A stretch of DNA of 64,000 nucleotides from Streptomyces sp. CC0208 (GCF_003443735.1 NZ_CP031969.1:4402001-4466000); one strand, 5' to 3'. Shown: positions 34,264 to 46,369, numbered from the stretch's first letter. Made by a program: numbers and translations. Notes: generated by a model not told the origin, from the letters alone.

Positions 34264-37107
34264 ATGGGTGAGGTGTTCGCCGGCCGGTACGAACTGGCCG
34301 ATCCGATCGGACGCGGAGGCGTCGGCGCCGTCTGGCGTGCCTGGGACCACCGGCGCCGCCGCTATGTGGCCGCCAAGGTCCTGCTGCAGAGCGACGCCCA
34401 CTCTCTGTTGCGCTTCGTCCGCGAACAGGCCCTGCGGATCGACCACCCCCATGTCCTCGCGCCCGCCAGCTGGGCCGCCGACGACGACAAGGTCCTGTTC
34501 ACCATGGACCTGGTCGCCGGCGGCTCGCTGGTCCATCTGATCGGGGACTACGGTCCGCTGCCGCCCGCCTTCGTCTGCACTCTCCTCGATCAACTCCTCG
34601 CGGGGCTGGCCGCGGTGCACGCGGAAGGTGTCGTGCACCGTGACATCAAGCCCGCCAACATCCTGCTGGAAGCCACCGGCACCGCCCGCCCGCGACTGCG
34701 GCTGTCCGACTTCGGCATCGCCATGCGGCTGGGCGAACCCCGCCTGACCGAGACCAACCTCGTCGTGGGCACGCCCGGCTATCTCGCCCCCGAGCAGATG
34801 ATGGGTGCGGAACCGGACTTCCCTGCCGACCTGTTCGCCGTCGGTCTGGTCGCGCTGTACCTCCTGGAGGGCGCCAAGCCCGACGCCAAGGCACTCATCC
34901 AGTACTTCGCCGCCCACGGCACCCCCGGCGCGCCCCAGAGCGTCCCCGAACCGCTCTGGCAGGTCGTGGCGTCTCTCCTCCAGCCGGACCCCCAGGCCCG
35001 CTTCCGCACCGCCACGGGGGCCCGCAAAGCCCTCGCCGCCGCCAGAGAACTCCTCCCTGATCCCGGCCCCGACGATGAGACCATCGAAATCTTCGACCAA
35101 CTCGGGCCCCTGCCGCCCGGGTTCGGCCCGGAAGGCCCCCTCAAGCAGGCACCGGGCGTGGACCCGAACCGGACACGGAACGGCGGGTCCGGGACAGGGG
35201 GAGCGACGCGCTTCGGGATGGGTGACGGAAGCGGGGGTTCGTTCGGGGGCGGTGGGAGGAGCGGTGTCCCCTCCCAGGGCGCCGGAGGAAACGCGGGGTC
35301 TTTCGGGGCCGACGGAGGAAATGGCGGGCCTTTCTGGCGGGGCCCCGGCGAAGGCGCCGGCGGAGCCGGGGGTGCGGGAGTCGGAGCCGGTGGTGCGGGA
35401 GCCGGTGGTGCTGGGGCGGGTGTCGGTGTGGGAGCCGGTGGTGTTGCTGGGCCCGGGGCTGGTGCCGCTGTTGAATCGGGTGCCGGTGGGGGCTCTGGCG
35501 GTGCCGCTGAACCTGGTGCCGATGCTGAGGCCGGCTCTGGGGCCGGTGCCGGTGCCGGTGCCGGTGGGGCGCACAGTGGTGGTGAGGTCGGTGAGTGGCC
35601 TTCGTGGCCTGGTCAGGGCAACGGCGTGGTCTCCCGGCCGGTTGAGGAAGGTGGGGCGCCCTCCTGGTTCGGTGAAGGAAACGGTGTGGGGCCGCGGCCT
35701 GGTGACGCCGGCGAGGCTTCCTTCCGGTCCGGCGAGAGGAGTGGGCCGGGTGCCTTCCGGACTGGGGACGCGGATCGGGCAGCCTCCTGGCCCGACGAAA
35801 GAAACGGGCTGGAGCCCCGGCCCGACCAAGCGAGCGGAACCCCTCCCCAGCCCGGCGACAACAGCAGGCCGCCCACCTCGCAACCCAGAGACCCGAGCCT
35901 GGCACCCTCCTGGCCCGGCGACGGCAACACGGCGGGATTCCGGCCCGACCAAACAGGCGGGCCTCCCGTCCAGCCGGGCGACAGAAGAGGACCCGCCCCC
36001 TCCCAGCCCCAGGGGGCAAGCGGAGCGCCCAACTGGTCCGGCGAAGGAAACGGACGGTCCTCCCACCCCGAGGCGCCAGGCGGGGTGCCCTCCTGGCAGA
36101 GCGAGGTAGGTGGCATACCTTCCCAGCCTCACGAGGCAAGCGAGACGCCTTACCAGCCCAGCGAGGCAGATGGGACCGCGTACGAGCACGGTGAGCCGAA
36201 CGGGCCCGTGTACCGGCCCGGCGACGCGGACGGACCCGCTTACCCACCTGGTGAGCCGAGCGGGCCTGGGTTCCGGCACGGCGAAGCGTACGGGGCAGCC
36301 TCCTGGCCCGGTGAGGGAAACCAGTCGTCCTGGCCCGACCGAGGAAGCGACCAGTCCTGGCCCGGCGAGGGCAGCGACGTCTCCCGGCGTCCCGGGAAGA
36401 GCGGTCCCGTATCCCGGCCTGCTGAAGGAAACCCACCACCCCCTTGGCCCGCGGAGGCAAACTCGACGTCCTGGCCCAGGGAATCGAACGCGGCGCCATG
36501 GCCCGAACAGGCCGACCGGACGTCCTGGCCCCGCGAGGCCGGCCCTCCGCGCTCTCCAGGTACCGGCGCCCCCGCTATCCATCTGAACACCGGCACCAGC
36601 GCGTCCTCCCCCACCACAGGCCACGGGACCCCCTGGCCTGATCCCGCCGACGGCCCGTCCTCGGCGTCGGACACCGGCAGCTTCCATCTGCCGGCGCCCC
36701 AGCCCACGGACTCCCGTTCGCAGCCCCTCAGCCCACCGGAGCGCCGGCCACAACCGCACCACCGCCACGCCCACCCACAGGCCCAAGCACAACCACACCG
36801 GCCTGCCACCCCGGCACACTCCGCCTACGTCTCCCCCCACGACCCCACACCCTCCACTCACGTCCTGCCCTCCCCCCAACCCCAAGCCCCACGCTTCCCC
36901 GCGCAGGCACCGGCACCGGCCCCGCACCAGCTCCACGCTGATACCTCTACTGCTTCGTACACCGCTCAGAGCCCGCAGGTTCCACTCCCCACCAGGTCAC
37001 TTTCGCGGGCACGCCGCAGCGGCCCACCCGCAAGGGTGGCGATCCCTCTCCTGCTCCTGGCCCTGGCCTGCTACGCCGTGGGGTTCTGGGCACTCACCCG
37101 GATCTGA
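34264..37107 (+). CDS. Ser/Thr protein kinase with very long repetitive tail and C-terminal membrane anchor
   Basis: 947 residues. The kinase domain (about 7-265) has GRGGVGAVW, AAKVLL, HRDIKPANILLE, DFGIAM and APEQM. Residues ~330-440 are Gly/Ala/Val-rich. Residues ~440-760 consist of imperfect ~17-20-residue units rich in Pro/Trp/Gly/Glu (PSWPGEGN, RPGDA, QPGD types). A Pro/His/Gln-rich stretch follows, and one C-terminal transmembrane helix (VAIPLLLLALACYAVGFWAL) ends the protein. Unlike PknB it has no PASTA domains, and the membrane helix is terminal (tail-anchored). Probably senses or scaffolds through the tail; substrates unknown. The HTH regulator is 233 bases upstream. Confidence 0.9.
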   Translation: MGEVFAGRYELADPIGRGGVGAVWRAWDHRRRRYVAAKVLLQSDAHSLLRFVREQALRIDHPHVLAPASWAADDDKVLFTMDLVAGGSLVHLIGDYGPLPPAFVCTLLDQLLAGLAAVHAEGVVHRDIKPANILLEATGTARPRLRLSDFGIAMRLGEPRLTETNLVVGTPGYLAPEQMMGAEPDFPADLFAVGLVALYLLEGAKPDAKALIQYFAAHGTPGAPQSVPEPLWQVVASLLQPDPQARFRTATGARKALAAARELLPDPGPDDETIEIFDQLGPLPPGFGPEGPLKQAPGVDPNRTRNGGSGTGGATRFGMGDGSGGSFGGGGRSGVPSQGAGGNAGSFGADGGNGGPFWRGPGEGAGGAGGAGVGAGGAGAGGAGAGVGVGAGGVAGPGAGAAVESGAGGGSGGAAEPGADAEAGSGAGAGAGAGGAHSGGEVGEWPSWPGQGNGVVSRPVEEGGAPSWFGEGNGVGPRPGDAGEASFRSGERSGPGAFRTGDADRAASWPDERNGLEPRPDQASGTPPQPGDNSRPPTSQPRDPSLAPSWPGDGNTAGFRPDQTGGPPVQPGDRRGPAPSQPQGASGAPNWSGEGNGRSSHPEAPGGVPSWQSEVGGIPSQPHEASETPYQPSEADGTAYEHGEPNGPVYRPGDADGPAYPPGEPSGPGFRHGEAYGAASWPGEGNQSSWPDRGSDQSWPGEGSDVSRRPGKSGPVSRPAEGNPPPPWPAEANSTSWPRESNAAPWPEQADRTSWPREAGPPRSPGTGAPAIHLNTGTSASSPTTGHGTPWPDPADGPSSASDTGSFHLPAPQPTDSRSQPLSPPERRPQPHHRHAHPQAQAQPHRPATPAHSAYVSPHDPTPSTHVLPSPQPQAPRFPAQAPAPAPHQLHADTSTASYTAQSPQVPLPTRSLSRARRSGPPARVAIPLLLLALACYAVGFWALTRI

Positions 37108-37330
37108 GGACCCGGCACCCCGACAGACCGGGCTCCTGAAGGGCTCGCGCCCCAGGCAGTCGCCCCGATCGGGCGGCAAAGCAGCCGCACTCGATCCAGA
37201 CACCGAGCGCCCGCATCCCGGCAACCCCAAGGCTCCGGAGCACACATCCCTGAAGCCCGACAGCGCAGCCAAAGGTTCCAGGACCCGCCCCGCCCTGCAC
37301 CCCAGCCAAAGGCTCCGGGACTCGCCCCCC

Positions 37331-38758
37331 CTACACCCCGGCAGCCCTCCGCCGCCCCACCACAACCCACACCCCGAGAACCGCCAACAGCAAGGTCCCC
37401 GCCCCGATCCCCCCGACGGCCACCAGCTTCATCCCGGCACCGCCACCGCCGTCCCCACCAGCGTCACTCGAACCCGCGTCCCCCACCGTCCCCGAGCCCC
37501 GCCCAAGAAGCCCCACCTGGAAGATCCCCGAAGGCTCGGACCGCCCCGCGTAACCGGGCCCGGCCGTCGCCTCCCCCTTCACCCGCACACGCAGCGTCAG
37601 CCCGAACGACCCGTCCCCGAACTCCTCGCCCACCCGCGCGGCGAGATGCACGACGAGGTAGTACGACCCTGCGAACCGCATCCCGCCCACCCGGTCGGAA
37701 ACGGCGTACCGGTTGTCGTACCCGACCGGTGGCAGGGCGGCGAGCGCGCCCGATTTCTGGCTGCCGTTGTAACTGATGCTGGTGTCGTCGACGAGGCCGC
37801 GCACGGGGTTGTACAGCGCGAGATTCACGCCCCCCGGCACAAAGCCCCCGCCCTCCCCGCCGGCGCTCGCGCTGCTCAGATCGGCCGTGGCGTACACCTG
37901 CTGCCCCCAGTCGACGGGCACCTTGTAGAACAGCGTCTGTCCGGGCCGCACGTCGTCGCGCCAGGCTCCCTGCTCCAGCGCAGTCGCCGAGGTGAAGCCC
38001 CCGCCGCCCCGCCGCCGTACGGCCTCACCGCCGGGAGGCGAGGGCGTGGCCGAGTCCCAGGCCTCGGGCGCACTGGTCGAACCGGCCTTCCGCAGCCGCG
38101 GCTCCAGTACGGGTGCCAGCTCCAGGTCCCAGTCACCCGGCGAGGACTCGGTGCGCAGCACCCGCTCGACGACGACGTAGTACGTACCGGCGTCCCGGCA
38201 CAGCGACCGGCTCGACGGGAGCTTACGCGCGCCCCACACAGTGAGAGGTCGGGGGCTGCGGCCGGCGCCGATGCTGGCGGTGTCCGGCGCGGAGCAGGTA
38301 CGGCCGTCGGCGTCCTGTACGGACACCCTGACGCCTTCCGTAGCGGTGACCGCGGCGTCCGTCGGGGGTACGGCCGTCGCGGCGACGTACACGGTCGACG
38401 TGCCGTCGAGTACGAGGCGGTAGTAGACCTTGCCCTCGCTCGGCAGCGAACTCAGGTACGTGGTGCCGGGGTCAAGACGCTCGGCGTCCCCGGTGTCCGT
38501 AGCTCCCCTGACCGACGGGGCTCCCTCGGCGAAGGCGTACGAGGAACCCGTAGTCGAGGAAGAGGCCGTGGCCGAGGAAGAAGCCGTTGTGGACGAAGAA
38601 GCCGTGGCGGAGGAAGAAGGAGAAGCCGAAGGGGACCTGAGGGGGGCGGCCGACGCGGCGAAGCCGCCAGATCCCGGCGCACCGCCCACCGCGCCCAGGA
38701 CGACCCACCCGACCGCCACGACGGCCACCCGCCACCACGCCGTACGCCGCCGCCCCAT
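37331..38758 (-). CDS. exported membrane-anchored protein, C-terminal helix
   Basis: 475 residues from the ATG at 38758. A signal peptide (RVAVVAVGWVVLGAVGG) leads to a Ser/Thr/Ala-rich low-complexity stretch, then two beta-rich segments with similar patterns (GTTYLSSLPSEGKVYYRLVLD; GQTLFYKVPVDWGQQVYATADL) reminiscent of bacterial pre-peptidase/carbohydrate-binding folds. A C-terminal helix (AGTLLLAVLGVWVVVG) with Arg-rich end anchors it in the membrane. No enzymatic motif seen. Convergent with the kinase gene. The function is not known; surface adhesion or sensing is possible. Confidence 0.75.
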   Translation of the reverse strand: MGRRRTAWWRVAVVAVGWVVLGAVGGAPGSGGFAASAAPLRSPSASPSSSATASSSTTASSSATASSSTTGSSYAFAEGAPSVRGATDTGDAERLDPGTTYLSSLPSEGKVYYRLVLDGTSTVYVAATAVPPTDAAVTATEGVRVSVQDADGRTCSAPDTASIGAGRSPRPLTVWGARKLPSSRSLCRDAGTYYVVVERVLRTESSPGDWDLELAPVLEPRLRKAGSTSAPEAWDSATPSPPGGEAVRRRGGGGFTSATALEQGAWRDDVRPGQTLFYKVPVDWGQQVYATADLSSASAGGEGGGFVPGGVNLALYNPVRGLVDDTSISYNGSQKSGALAALPPVGYDNRYAVSDRVGGMRFAGSYYLVVHLAARVGEEFGDGSFGLTLRVRVKGEATAGPGYAGRSEPSGIFQVGLLGRGSGTVGDAGSSDAGGDGGGGAGMKLVAVGGIGAGTLLLAVLGVWVVVGRRRAAGV

Positions 38759-39005
38759 CCCGCGCCACCCCTCCGTGCCCGCGCCCGAGCTCCTACGACC
38801 GACCGTCACCGATGCGCCATGCCCGCCCGTGCGGCCGGGCGGACGTGGCCCATCCTGCCCCGCCGGGCCGCCGCCCACCCTCGCAATCCGTACGACCGTC
38901 CGAAACCCCGGTCGCCGCTGAGTCCGGCGCCGAGCGTGGCCTCGGACAACACAAAACCCCGACCGCAACAACGGCCGGGGTCTGTTCAGAACCGGATGTC
39001 GGTCC

Positions 39006-39134
39006 TCACGAACCCGTGGGCACGGAGTCAGTCGCCTCCGTCCACAGATCCTGCTCGGCGCGATCCGCCTGGATCTGGCGGTACACGAGGAGCCCGCCGA
39101 TGGCGGCCAGTGCGACCAGGAGAAGCTTCTTCAC
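39006..39134 (-). CDS. DLW-39 family small protein
   Basis: 42 residues from a GTG at 39134: MKKLLLVALAAIGGLLVYRQ then QADRAEQDLWTEATD. The DLW motif near position 31 defines a conserved actinobacterial family of ~39-residue, single-span or amphipathic peptides of unknown role. A -10-like TATAGT on the reverse strand at 39180-39185 and a palindrome ACCGATCGGT at 39199-39208 lie upstream. Confidence 0.85.
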   Translation of the reverse strand: MKKLLLVALAAIGGLLVYRQIQADRAEQDLWTEATDSVPTGS

Positions 39135-39473
39135 CGCGCGACCTCGTCTTTCCTTGACGTAGGGGACCTCTGGCGCCCGACTATACACACCGACCGATAC
39201 CGATCGGTGACCTGCATCCGGGCCCTCAACTCCGGTCGGGAACGGCCCAATAGAAGCGGAAGAGGGGCCTCCGATCGACGGGTGATCACACCTCCTCGGG
39301 CGGTCACTTCAGACCCTTTAATACCGCTTCTCCACTTTTTCGCGCTCTATGCACCCATCCGTGTGGTGTTCATCTGAAGATCGACGCGCCACAGGCTCAG
39401 GTCCGTGCTTTCGAGGCGCCCATACACATCATGAGGAAAGTACGCAAATCGCCCAACCCGAAAGTGAGGGACC
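39135..39473. promoter_or_regulatory. divergent intergenic region between DLW-39 and secreted-protein genes
   Basis: About 340 bases without a gene. It contains a reverse-strand TATAGT (39180-39185), the 10-base palindrome ACCGATCGGT (39199-39208) next to a second CCGATACCGAT-like half, and an AT-rich stretch near 39315-39345 that may hold the forward promoter. No further feature seen. Confidence 0.45.
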
Positions 39474-39815
39474 ATGGCCCGGAACAAGGTCATGAAGCTG
39501 TGGACCGTCGTCATCACCGCCGTCCTCGCGCTGTTCACGGCGCTCGGACTCATCACGACGACCGCAGCCTCTGCCGTACCGCAGACCCAGCCGGCCGGCA
39601 ACAGCGCCATCGCACACCCGGCGCCCCCGGCGATCTCCCAGGGCCTCTGGTCCTACGTCAGGTCGCTGCCACCCACGATGAAGCAGCGCATCCGGGCGGA
39701 GGCCCACGGGAAGACTCCCAGTTGCCGCGCCCGCTCCCTCGCCGACACGGACACGGCCGCGGACCCGGGCACGGAGGCGGACACGGCCGAACCGGCCGGC
39801 ACGGACTGCACCTGA
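39474..39815 (+). CDS. small secreted protein (DUF6344-like)
   Basis: 113 residues. A signal peptide (MKLWTVVITAVLALFTALGL, then TTTAASA) is followed by a short Pro/Ala segment, a conserved SQGLWSYVRSLPPTMKQRIRAEAHGK block, and an acidic Asp/Thr/Ala tail with two Cys. It resembles a Streptomyces-specific secreted family of unknown function. ATG at 39474 follows GTGAGGGACC. The tail appears low-complexity and variable. Confidence 0.75.
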   Translation: MARNKVMKLWTVVITAVLALFTALGLITTTAASAVPQTQPAGNSAIAHPAPPAISQGLWSYVRSLPPTMKQRIRAEAHGKTPSCRARSLADTDTAADPGTEADTAEPAGTDCT

Positions 39816-39840
39816 CGTCCCTGCCCCGCCCGAGTCCCAC

Positions 39841-39991
39841 CGAAGACGGACCGAAGACGAACCGAAGACGAACTAAGCCGAATCGCAGAAGCACTGACGA
39901 ACAAGCACTGACGAAGCAGCAAAGACGCAACAAAGACGGCTCGAGAAAGCGCCGAAGAAGTGACGACGTCGCACACCGCACACCGCACACC
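39841..39991. repeat. cluster of short tandem repeats
   Basis: Three 11-base units (CGAAGACGGAC/CGAAGACGAAC) run from 39841 to 39873. A duplicated AAGCACTGACGAA follows near 39890-39920, and three GCACACC units run from 39971 to 39991. The stretch lies between a secreted-protein gene and tRNA-Ile and looks like slippage-prone DNA. Confidence 0.75.
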
Positions 39992-40036
39992 GCACGGAAA
40001 CACCCGCGGGACGCCCCCCGGAGGACACCGCACACG

Positions 40037-40222
40037 ATGAACGCGCCATCCGTGTTCACCGGCCCCTGCACCCGCTCAGGGCTTCGCACCGACACCCTGG
40101 CCCGAGACACAGAGCTCGCCGCCTACGGGATCGGCCATGACCACCCACGCCTGGTCACCCTGACCGACTCGACACGCTTGGCAACATCGCACAGCCATGT
40201 GTCGGCCGCAGATGACAGATGA
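40037..40222 (+). CDS. possible 61-residue protein, unknown
   Basis: An ATG at 40037 opens 61 codons (MNAPSVFTGPCTRSGLRTDT...) between tandem repeats and the tRNA-Ile terminator. No signal peptide, no recognised motif, and the frame extends open far upstream. A weak GGAGGACACCG lies ahead of the start. It may be spurious. Confidence 0.25.
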   Translation: MNAPSVFTGPCTRSGLRTDTLARDTELAAYGIGHDHPRLVTLTDSTRLATSHSHVSAADDR

Positions 40223-40228
40223 CAAAAA

Positions 40229-40251
40229 CCCCCAACCATGCCGGTTGAGGG
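40229..40251 (-). terminator. terminator after tRNA-Ile
   Basis: Reverse strand CCCTCAACC, loop GGCAT, GGTTGGGGG, followed by a T-run (AAAAA at 40223-40227 on the forward strand). Located just beyond the tRNA-Ile 3' end. Confidence 0.8.
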
Positions 40252-40260
40252 TCTTCGTGC

Positions 40261-40337
40261 TGGTGGGGCTAACAGGATTTGAACCTGTGGCCTCATCCTT
40301 ATCAGGGATGCGCTCTAACCAACTGAGCTATAGCCCC
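40261..40337 (-). tRNA. tRNA-Ile (anticodon GAT)
   Basis: 74-base tRNA plus an encoded CCA (77 bases in all). Acceptor GGGGCTA pairs with TAGCCCC, the anticodon loop CTGATAA gives GAT, and the T arm contains GGTTCAAATCC. Located downstream of gyrA and the DUF3566 gene, as in many Streptomyces. Confidence 0.96.
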
Positions 40338-40448
40338 GCCGCGCTCTGCGGAGTGTGTCCCGCGCGCTGACTCCTGAAGATTAGCGCACGACGTGGGCAG
40401 TCCCAAAATCGGTTCCCCGAGGACCGCCCCCGCACGTTTGAGGCAGGG

Positions 40449-41279
40449 TTACTCGTCCTCGGCCAGCGTCAGCTCGACGCCGCCGACGAAGCCCGCGGAG
40501 AGGTTGTAGATGAACGCGCCGAGGGTCGCGAGCGCCGTCGCGAGGACGACGTCGATGACCGCGATGATCGACGTGAACATCAGGACGTTCGGCAGGGAGA
40601 GGAACGCCTGGAGGTCGAAGCCGTTCGACTCGTTCGAGCCGGTCGCCTCGGAGATCGTCCCGCCGACCGTCGCGAAGACGCCCATCGCGTCCATGACCAT
40701 CCACAGCACGGCGGCCGCGACGATCGTGCAGATGCCGAGCGCGATGGAGAGCAGGAAGCTGACCTTCATGACGGACCACGGGTCGGCCTTGGCCACCCGC
40801 AGACGTGCCTTGCGGGTACGGGGCATGGTGCGCGCGCCGGTGCGCGGGCGGCGTACGGCACCGGCCTGGGCGGCCTGTGTCGGGTAGGCCTGCGGCGGGT
40901 GGTATGGGCCGGCCTGCTGCTGCGGCTGCCGTTCCCCCGGCAGCGGGGAGGGCGCAGGCTGGGGCTGCACCGCAGCCTGCGGCGGTGCGGCGGGCGCCGT
41001 CGGCTGGGCCGGCGGCTGGGTGTCCGTCACAGGTCCCCCCTGGGGTCCACGAGTCTCGGGCGAGCGCGACTCCGTCGCGGGCGGCTTGATCGCCTTGAGT
41101 TGAGTCGTGTGCGTATCTGTCGGATGCGGTTCCGTGGCCCGCGCCTCCGGAGCACGCGCGTCTGCCGCCCGCGCGTCTGTCGCACGCGCGGCGGAGCCAC
41201 GGCCGCCGCCGTCTGCCTCCGTGCCGGGGGTGGGTCCCCTAGAGGTTCCGGTCGATCCGGCGCCCGTGGCTCCGCTCAC
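40449..41279 (-). CDS. DUF3566 membrane protein downstream of gyrA
   Basis: 276 residues. The first ~155 residues are a disordered Pro/Ala/Thr/Gln-rich cytoplasmic leader with repeated ARATDARAADARAPEAR-type units. The conserved C-terminal DUF3566 domain (KARLRVAKADPWSVMKVSFL) has two transmembrane helices, the first around LSIALGICTIVAAAVLWMVM. It matches the position of mycobacterial Rv0007, next to gyrA, with an unproven role in envelope or division. GTG at 41279, 18 bases after the gyrA stop, so co-transcribed with gyrA. Confidence 0.9.
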   Translation of the reverse strand: MSGATGAGSTGTSRGPTPGTEADGGGRGSAARATDARAADARAPEARATEPHPTDTHTTQLKAIKPPATESRSPETRGPQGGPVTDTQPPAQPTAPAAPPQAAVQPQPAPSPLPGERQPQQQAGPYHPPQAYPTQAAQAGAVRRPRTGARTMPRTRKARLRVAKADPWSVMKVSFLLSIALGICTIVAAAVLWMVMDAMGVFATVGGTISEATGSNESNGFDLQAFLSLPNVLMFTSIIAVIDVVLATALATLGAFIYNLSAGFVGGVELTLAEDE

Positions 41280-41297
41280 GATGACTCACTCCTCGTG

Positions 41298-43895
<2,598 letters not shown>

Positions 43896-43937
43896 TGCGG
43901 GTGAAGATCCTTCCTGGTGCGGTCAGCTGAGACCGAC

Positions 43938-45986
43938 TCAGATGTCGAGGAAGCGGACGTCCTTGGCGTTGCGCTGGATGAACTGGCGACGGGCCTCGAC
44001 GTCCTCGCCCATCAGGACGGAGAACAGGTCGTCCGCCTGGGCGGCGTCGTCGAGGGTGACCTGGCCGAGGACGCGGTGCTCCTGGTCCATGGTGGTCACG
44101 CGCAGTTCCTCGGCGTTCATCTCGCCGAGACCCTTGAAGCGCTGGATGGAGTCCTCGCGGATGCGCTTGCCACGCTGGCGGCCCATCTCGATCAGCGCGT
44201 CGCGCTCGCGGTCGGAGTAGGCGTACTCGATGTCGTCCCGGCCCCACTTGATCTTGTACAGGGGAGGACGGGAGAGGTACACGTGCCCGGCCTCGACCAG
44301 CGGCCGCATGAAGCGGAACAGGAAGGTCAGCAGCAGGGTGGAGATGTGCTGGCCGTCGACGTCGGCGTCCGCCATCAGGATGATCTTGTGATAGCGCAGC
44401 TTCTCGATGTCGAAGTCCTCGTGGACTCCGGTGCCGAAGGCGGAGATCAGTGCCTGGATCTCCTGGTTCTGCAGGATCTTGTCGATCCGCGCCTTCTCGA
44501 CGTTCAGGATCTTGCCGCGGATCGGGAGGATGGCCTGGTACTCCGGGTTCCGGCCGGACTTGGCGGAGCCGCCGGCGGAGTCACCCTCGACGATGAAGAT
44601 CTCGCACTTGGTGGGGTCGTTCGACTGGCAGTCGGAGAGCTTGCCCGGCAGGGACGCGGTCTCCAGCAGGCCCTTGCGGCGGGTCAGGTCGCGGGCCTTG
44701 CGGGCCGCCACGCGCGCGGTGGCCGCCTGGATGGACTTGCGGATGATGTCCGCGGCCTCGACGGGGTTGCGGTCCAGCCAGTCGGTGAGGTGCTCGTAGA
44801 CGACCTTCTGGACGAAGGTCTTCACCTCGGTGTTGCCCAGCTTGGTCTTGGTCTGGCCCTCGAACTGCGGCTCGCTCAGCTTCACCGAGATGATCGCGGT
44901 CAGGCCCTCGCGGATGTCGTCACCCGTGAGGTTGTCGTCCTTCTCGCGCAGCAGCTTCTTGTCGCGCGCGTACTTGTTGATCAGCGAGGTCAGCGCCGCC
45001 CGGAAGCCCTCCTCGTGCGTGCCGCCCTCGTGCGTGTGGATGATGTTGGCGAAGGAGTACACACCCTCGCTGTAACCGCCGTTCCACTGCATCGCGAGCT
45101 CGAGGGAGAGGCTCTTGTCCTTGTCCTCGGCCTCGAGGTCGATCACGGTGGGGTGGACGACCTCTCCCTTGCGGGAGTTGAGGTACTTCACGAAGTCGAC
45201 GATGCCGCCCTCGTAGTGGTACGAGACGGTCTTGACCTCGTGCTTCTCGTCCTCGCCCGCCTCGTCCGCGCCGGCCGTGGCCTTCGCCGACTCGCGCTCG
45301 TCGGTGAGGTTGATGCGCAGGCCCTTGTTGAGGAACGCCATCTCCTGAAAGCGCCGGGAGAGCGTCTCGAAGGAGTACTCGGTGGTCTCGAAGATGTCCG
45401 GGTCGGCCCAGAAGGTGACCGTGGTGCCGTGCTCGTCCGTGGCCTCGTGCTGGGCCAGCGGGGCCGTCGGCACGCCCAGCTTGTAGTCCTGTGTCCAGCG
45501 GTAGCCGTCGGTCTTGATCTCGACGGACACCTTGGTCGACAGGGCGTTCACGACGGAGACACCCACGCCGTGCAGACCGCCGGAGACCGCGTAGCCGCCG
45601 CCACCGAACTTGCCGCCCGCGTGCAGCACGGTCAGCACGACCTCGACGGCCGGCTTGCCCTCGGAGGGGACGATGCCCACCGGGATACCGCGGCCGTTGT
45701 CGATGACGCGCACGCCGCCGTCGGCGAGGATCGTCACGTCGATGGTGTCCGCGTGGCCGGCCAGCGCCTCGTCCACGGAGTTGTCGACGACCTCCTGCAC
45801 CAGGTGGTGCAGGCCGCGCTCGCCGGTCGAGCCGATGTACATACCGGGTCGCTTGCGGACCGCGTCCAGACCCTCGAGGACGGTGATGGCGCTGGCGTCG
45901 TACGAGGCGGTTACCTCGCCGTTCGACGAGGTCGCCTCGACGTCGGTGGACGGAATGTTCTCGTTGGGGTTGCCGGAATCGGCCAC
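43938..45986 (-). CDS. gyrB: DNA gyrase subunit B
   Basis: 682 residues. The GHKL ATPase part has RPGMYIGSTGERGLHHL, VIDNGRGIPV and GGLHGVGVSVVNAL. The Toprim part has EGDSAGGSAKSGR, PIRGKILNVEKAR and MADADVDGQHI. The GTG at 45986 (GAAAGGG upstream) gives the usual actinobacterial length; further upstream codons are in the leader. ATP-driven partner of GyrA. Confidence 0.98.
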   Translation of the reverse strand: MADSGNPNENIPSTDVEATSSNGEVTASYDASAITVLEGLDAVRKRPGMYIGSTGERGLHHLVQEVVDNSVDEALAGHADTIDVTILADGGVRVIDNGRGIPVGIVPSEGKPAVEVVLTVLHAGGKFGGGGYAVSGGLHGVGVSVVNALSTKVSVEIKTDGYRWTQDYKLGVPTAPLAQHEATDEHGTTVTFWADPDIFETTEYSFETLSRRFQEMAFLNKGLRINLTDERESAKATAGADEAGEDEKHEVKTVSYHYEGGIVDFVKYLNSRKGEVVHPTVIDLEAEDKDKSLSLELAMQWNGGYSEGVYSFANIIHTHEGGTHEEGFRAALTSLINKYARDKKLLREKDDNLTGDDIREGLTAIISVKLSEPQFEGQTKTKLGNTEVKTFVQKVVYEHLTDWLDRNPVEAADIIRKSIQAATARVAARKARDLTRRKGLLETASLPGKLSDCQSNDPTKCEIFIVEGDSAGGSAKSGRNPEYQAILPIRGKILNVEKARIDKILQNQEIQALISAFGTGVHEDFDIEKLRYHKIILMADADVDGQHISTLLLTFLFRFMRPLVEAGHVYLSRPPLYKIKWGRDDIEYAYSDRERDALIEMGRQRGKRIREDSIQRFKGLGEMNAEELRVTTMDQEHRVLGQVTLDDAAQADDLFSVLMGEDVEARRQFIQRNAKDVRFLDI

Positions 45987-46329
45987 GAAGCGCCCTTTCT
46001 GGCACAGCACGAGCCGGGCTCGTCGGCGGGTTGCCGGAGCGGCTGCGGCATGTTGCGTTGGTAAGCCTTGATCAGCGTTGCTCAGCTTCTCCCGGGCGGT
46101 CCCCACGGTCGGGGCGGGATTGGCTTCCAGTCTACCGGTAGCGCCGACACTGATGGGGGTTTGCGGGTACCTGAGTCCGCATGTGCCGCCCTGAACCGGC
46201 GTCTTCCGGGTCCCCATATACGGAGCGGGGCTCCAAGAGGCTCACGGAGGCTTTCAGCGCTTCTGGCTGTCACGCCTTGGCTACTTGGGAGTCAGGTCCC
46301 AATTCGCGACCGCGTGCCGTGCCACGACG
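45987..46329. promoter_or_regulatory. gyrB upstream region
   Basis: About 340 bases without a gene, between the dciA terminator and gyrB. The supercoiling-sensitive gyrBA promoter should be here. I see no clear hexamers and no long repeat. Confidence 0.5.
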
Positions 46330-46369
46330 AAGGCGTCGGCGGCGCCCCGAAGGCACCGCCGACGCCCTT
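46330..46369 (-). terminator. dciA terminator hairpin
   Basis: AAGGCGTCGGCGG and CCGCCGACGCCCTT face each other across about 13 bases, 13 bases beyond the dciA stop. It ends the dnaN-gnd-recF-dciA direction unit. Confidence 0.75.

Noticed and set aside
34213..36936. Long reverse-strand open frame opposite the Ser/Thr kinase
   Set aside because: It is low-complexity antisense of the GC-rich repetitive tail, with no ribosome site, motif or family resemblance.
39816..40260. Transposon or IS element at the tandem repeats
   Set aside because: No transposase fragment and no terminal inverted repeats were found; the repeats are only short tandem units.
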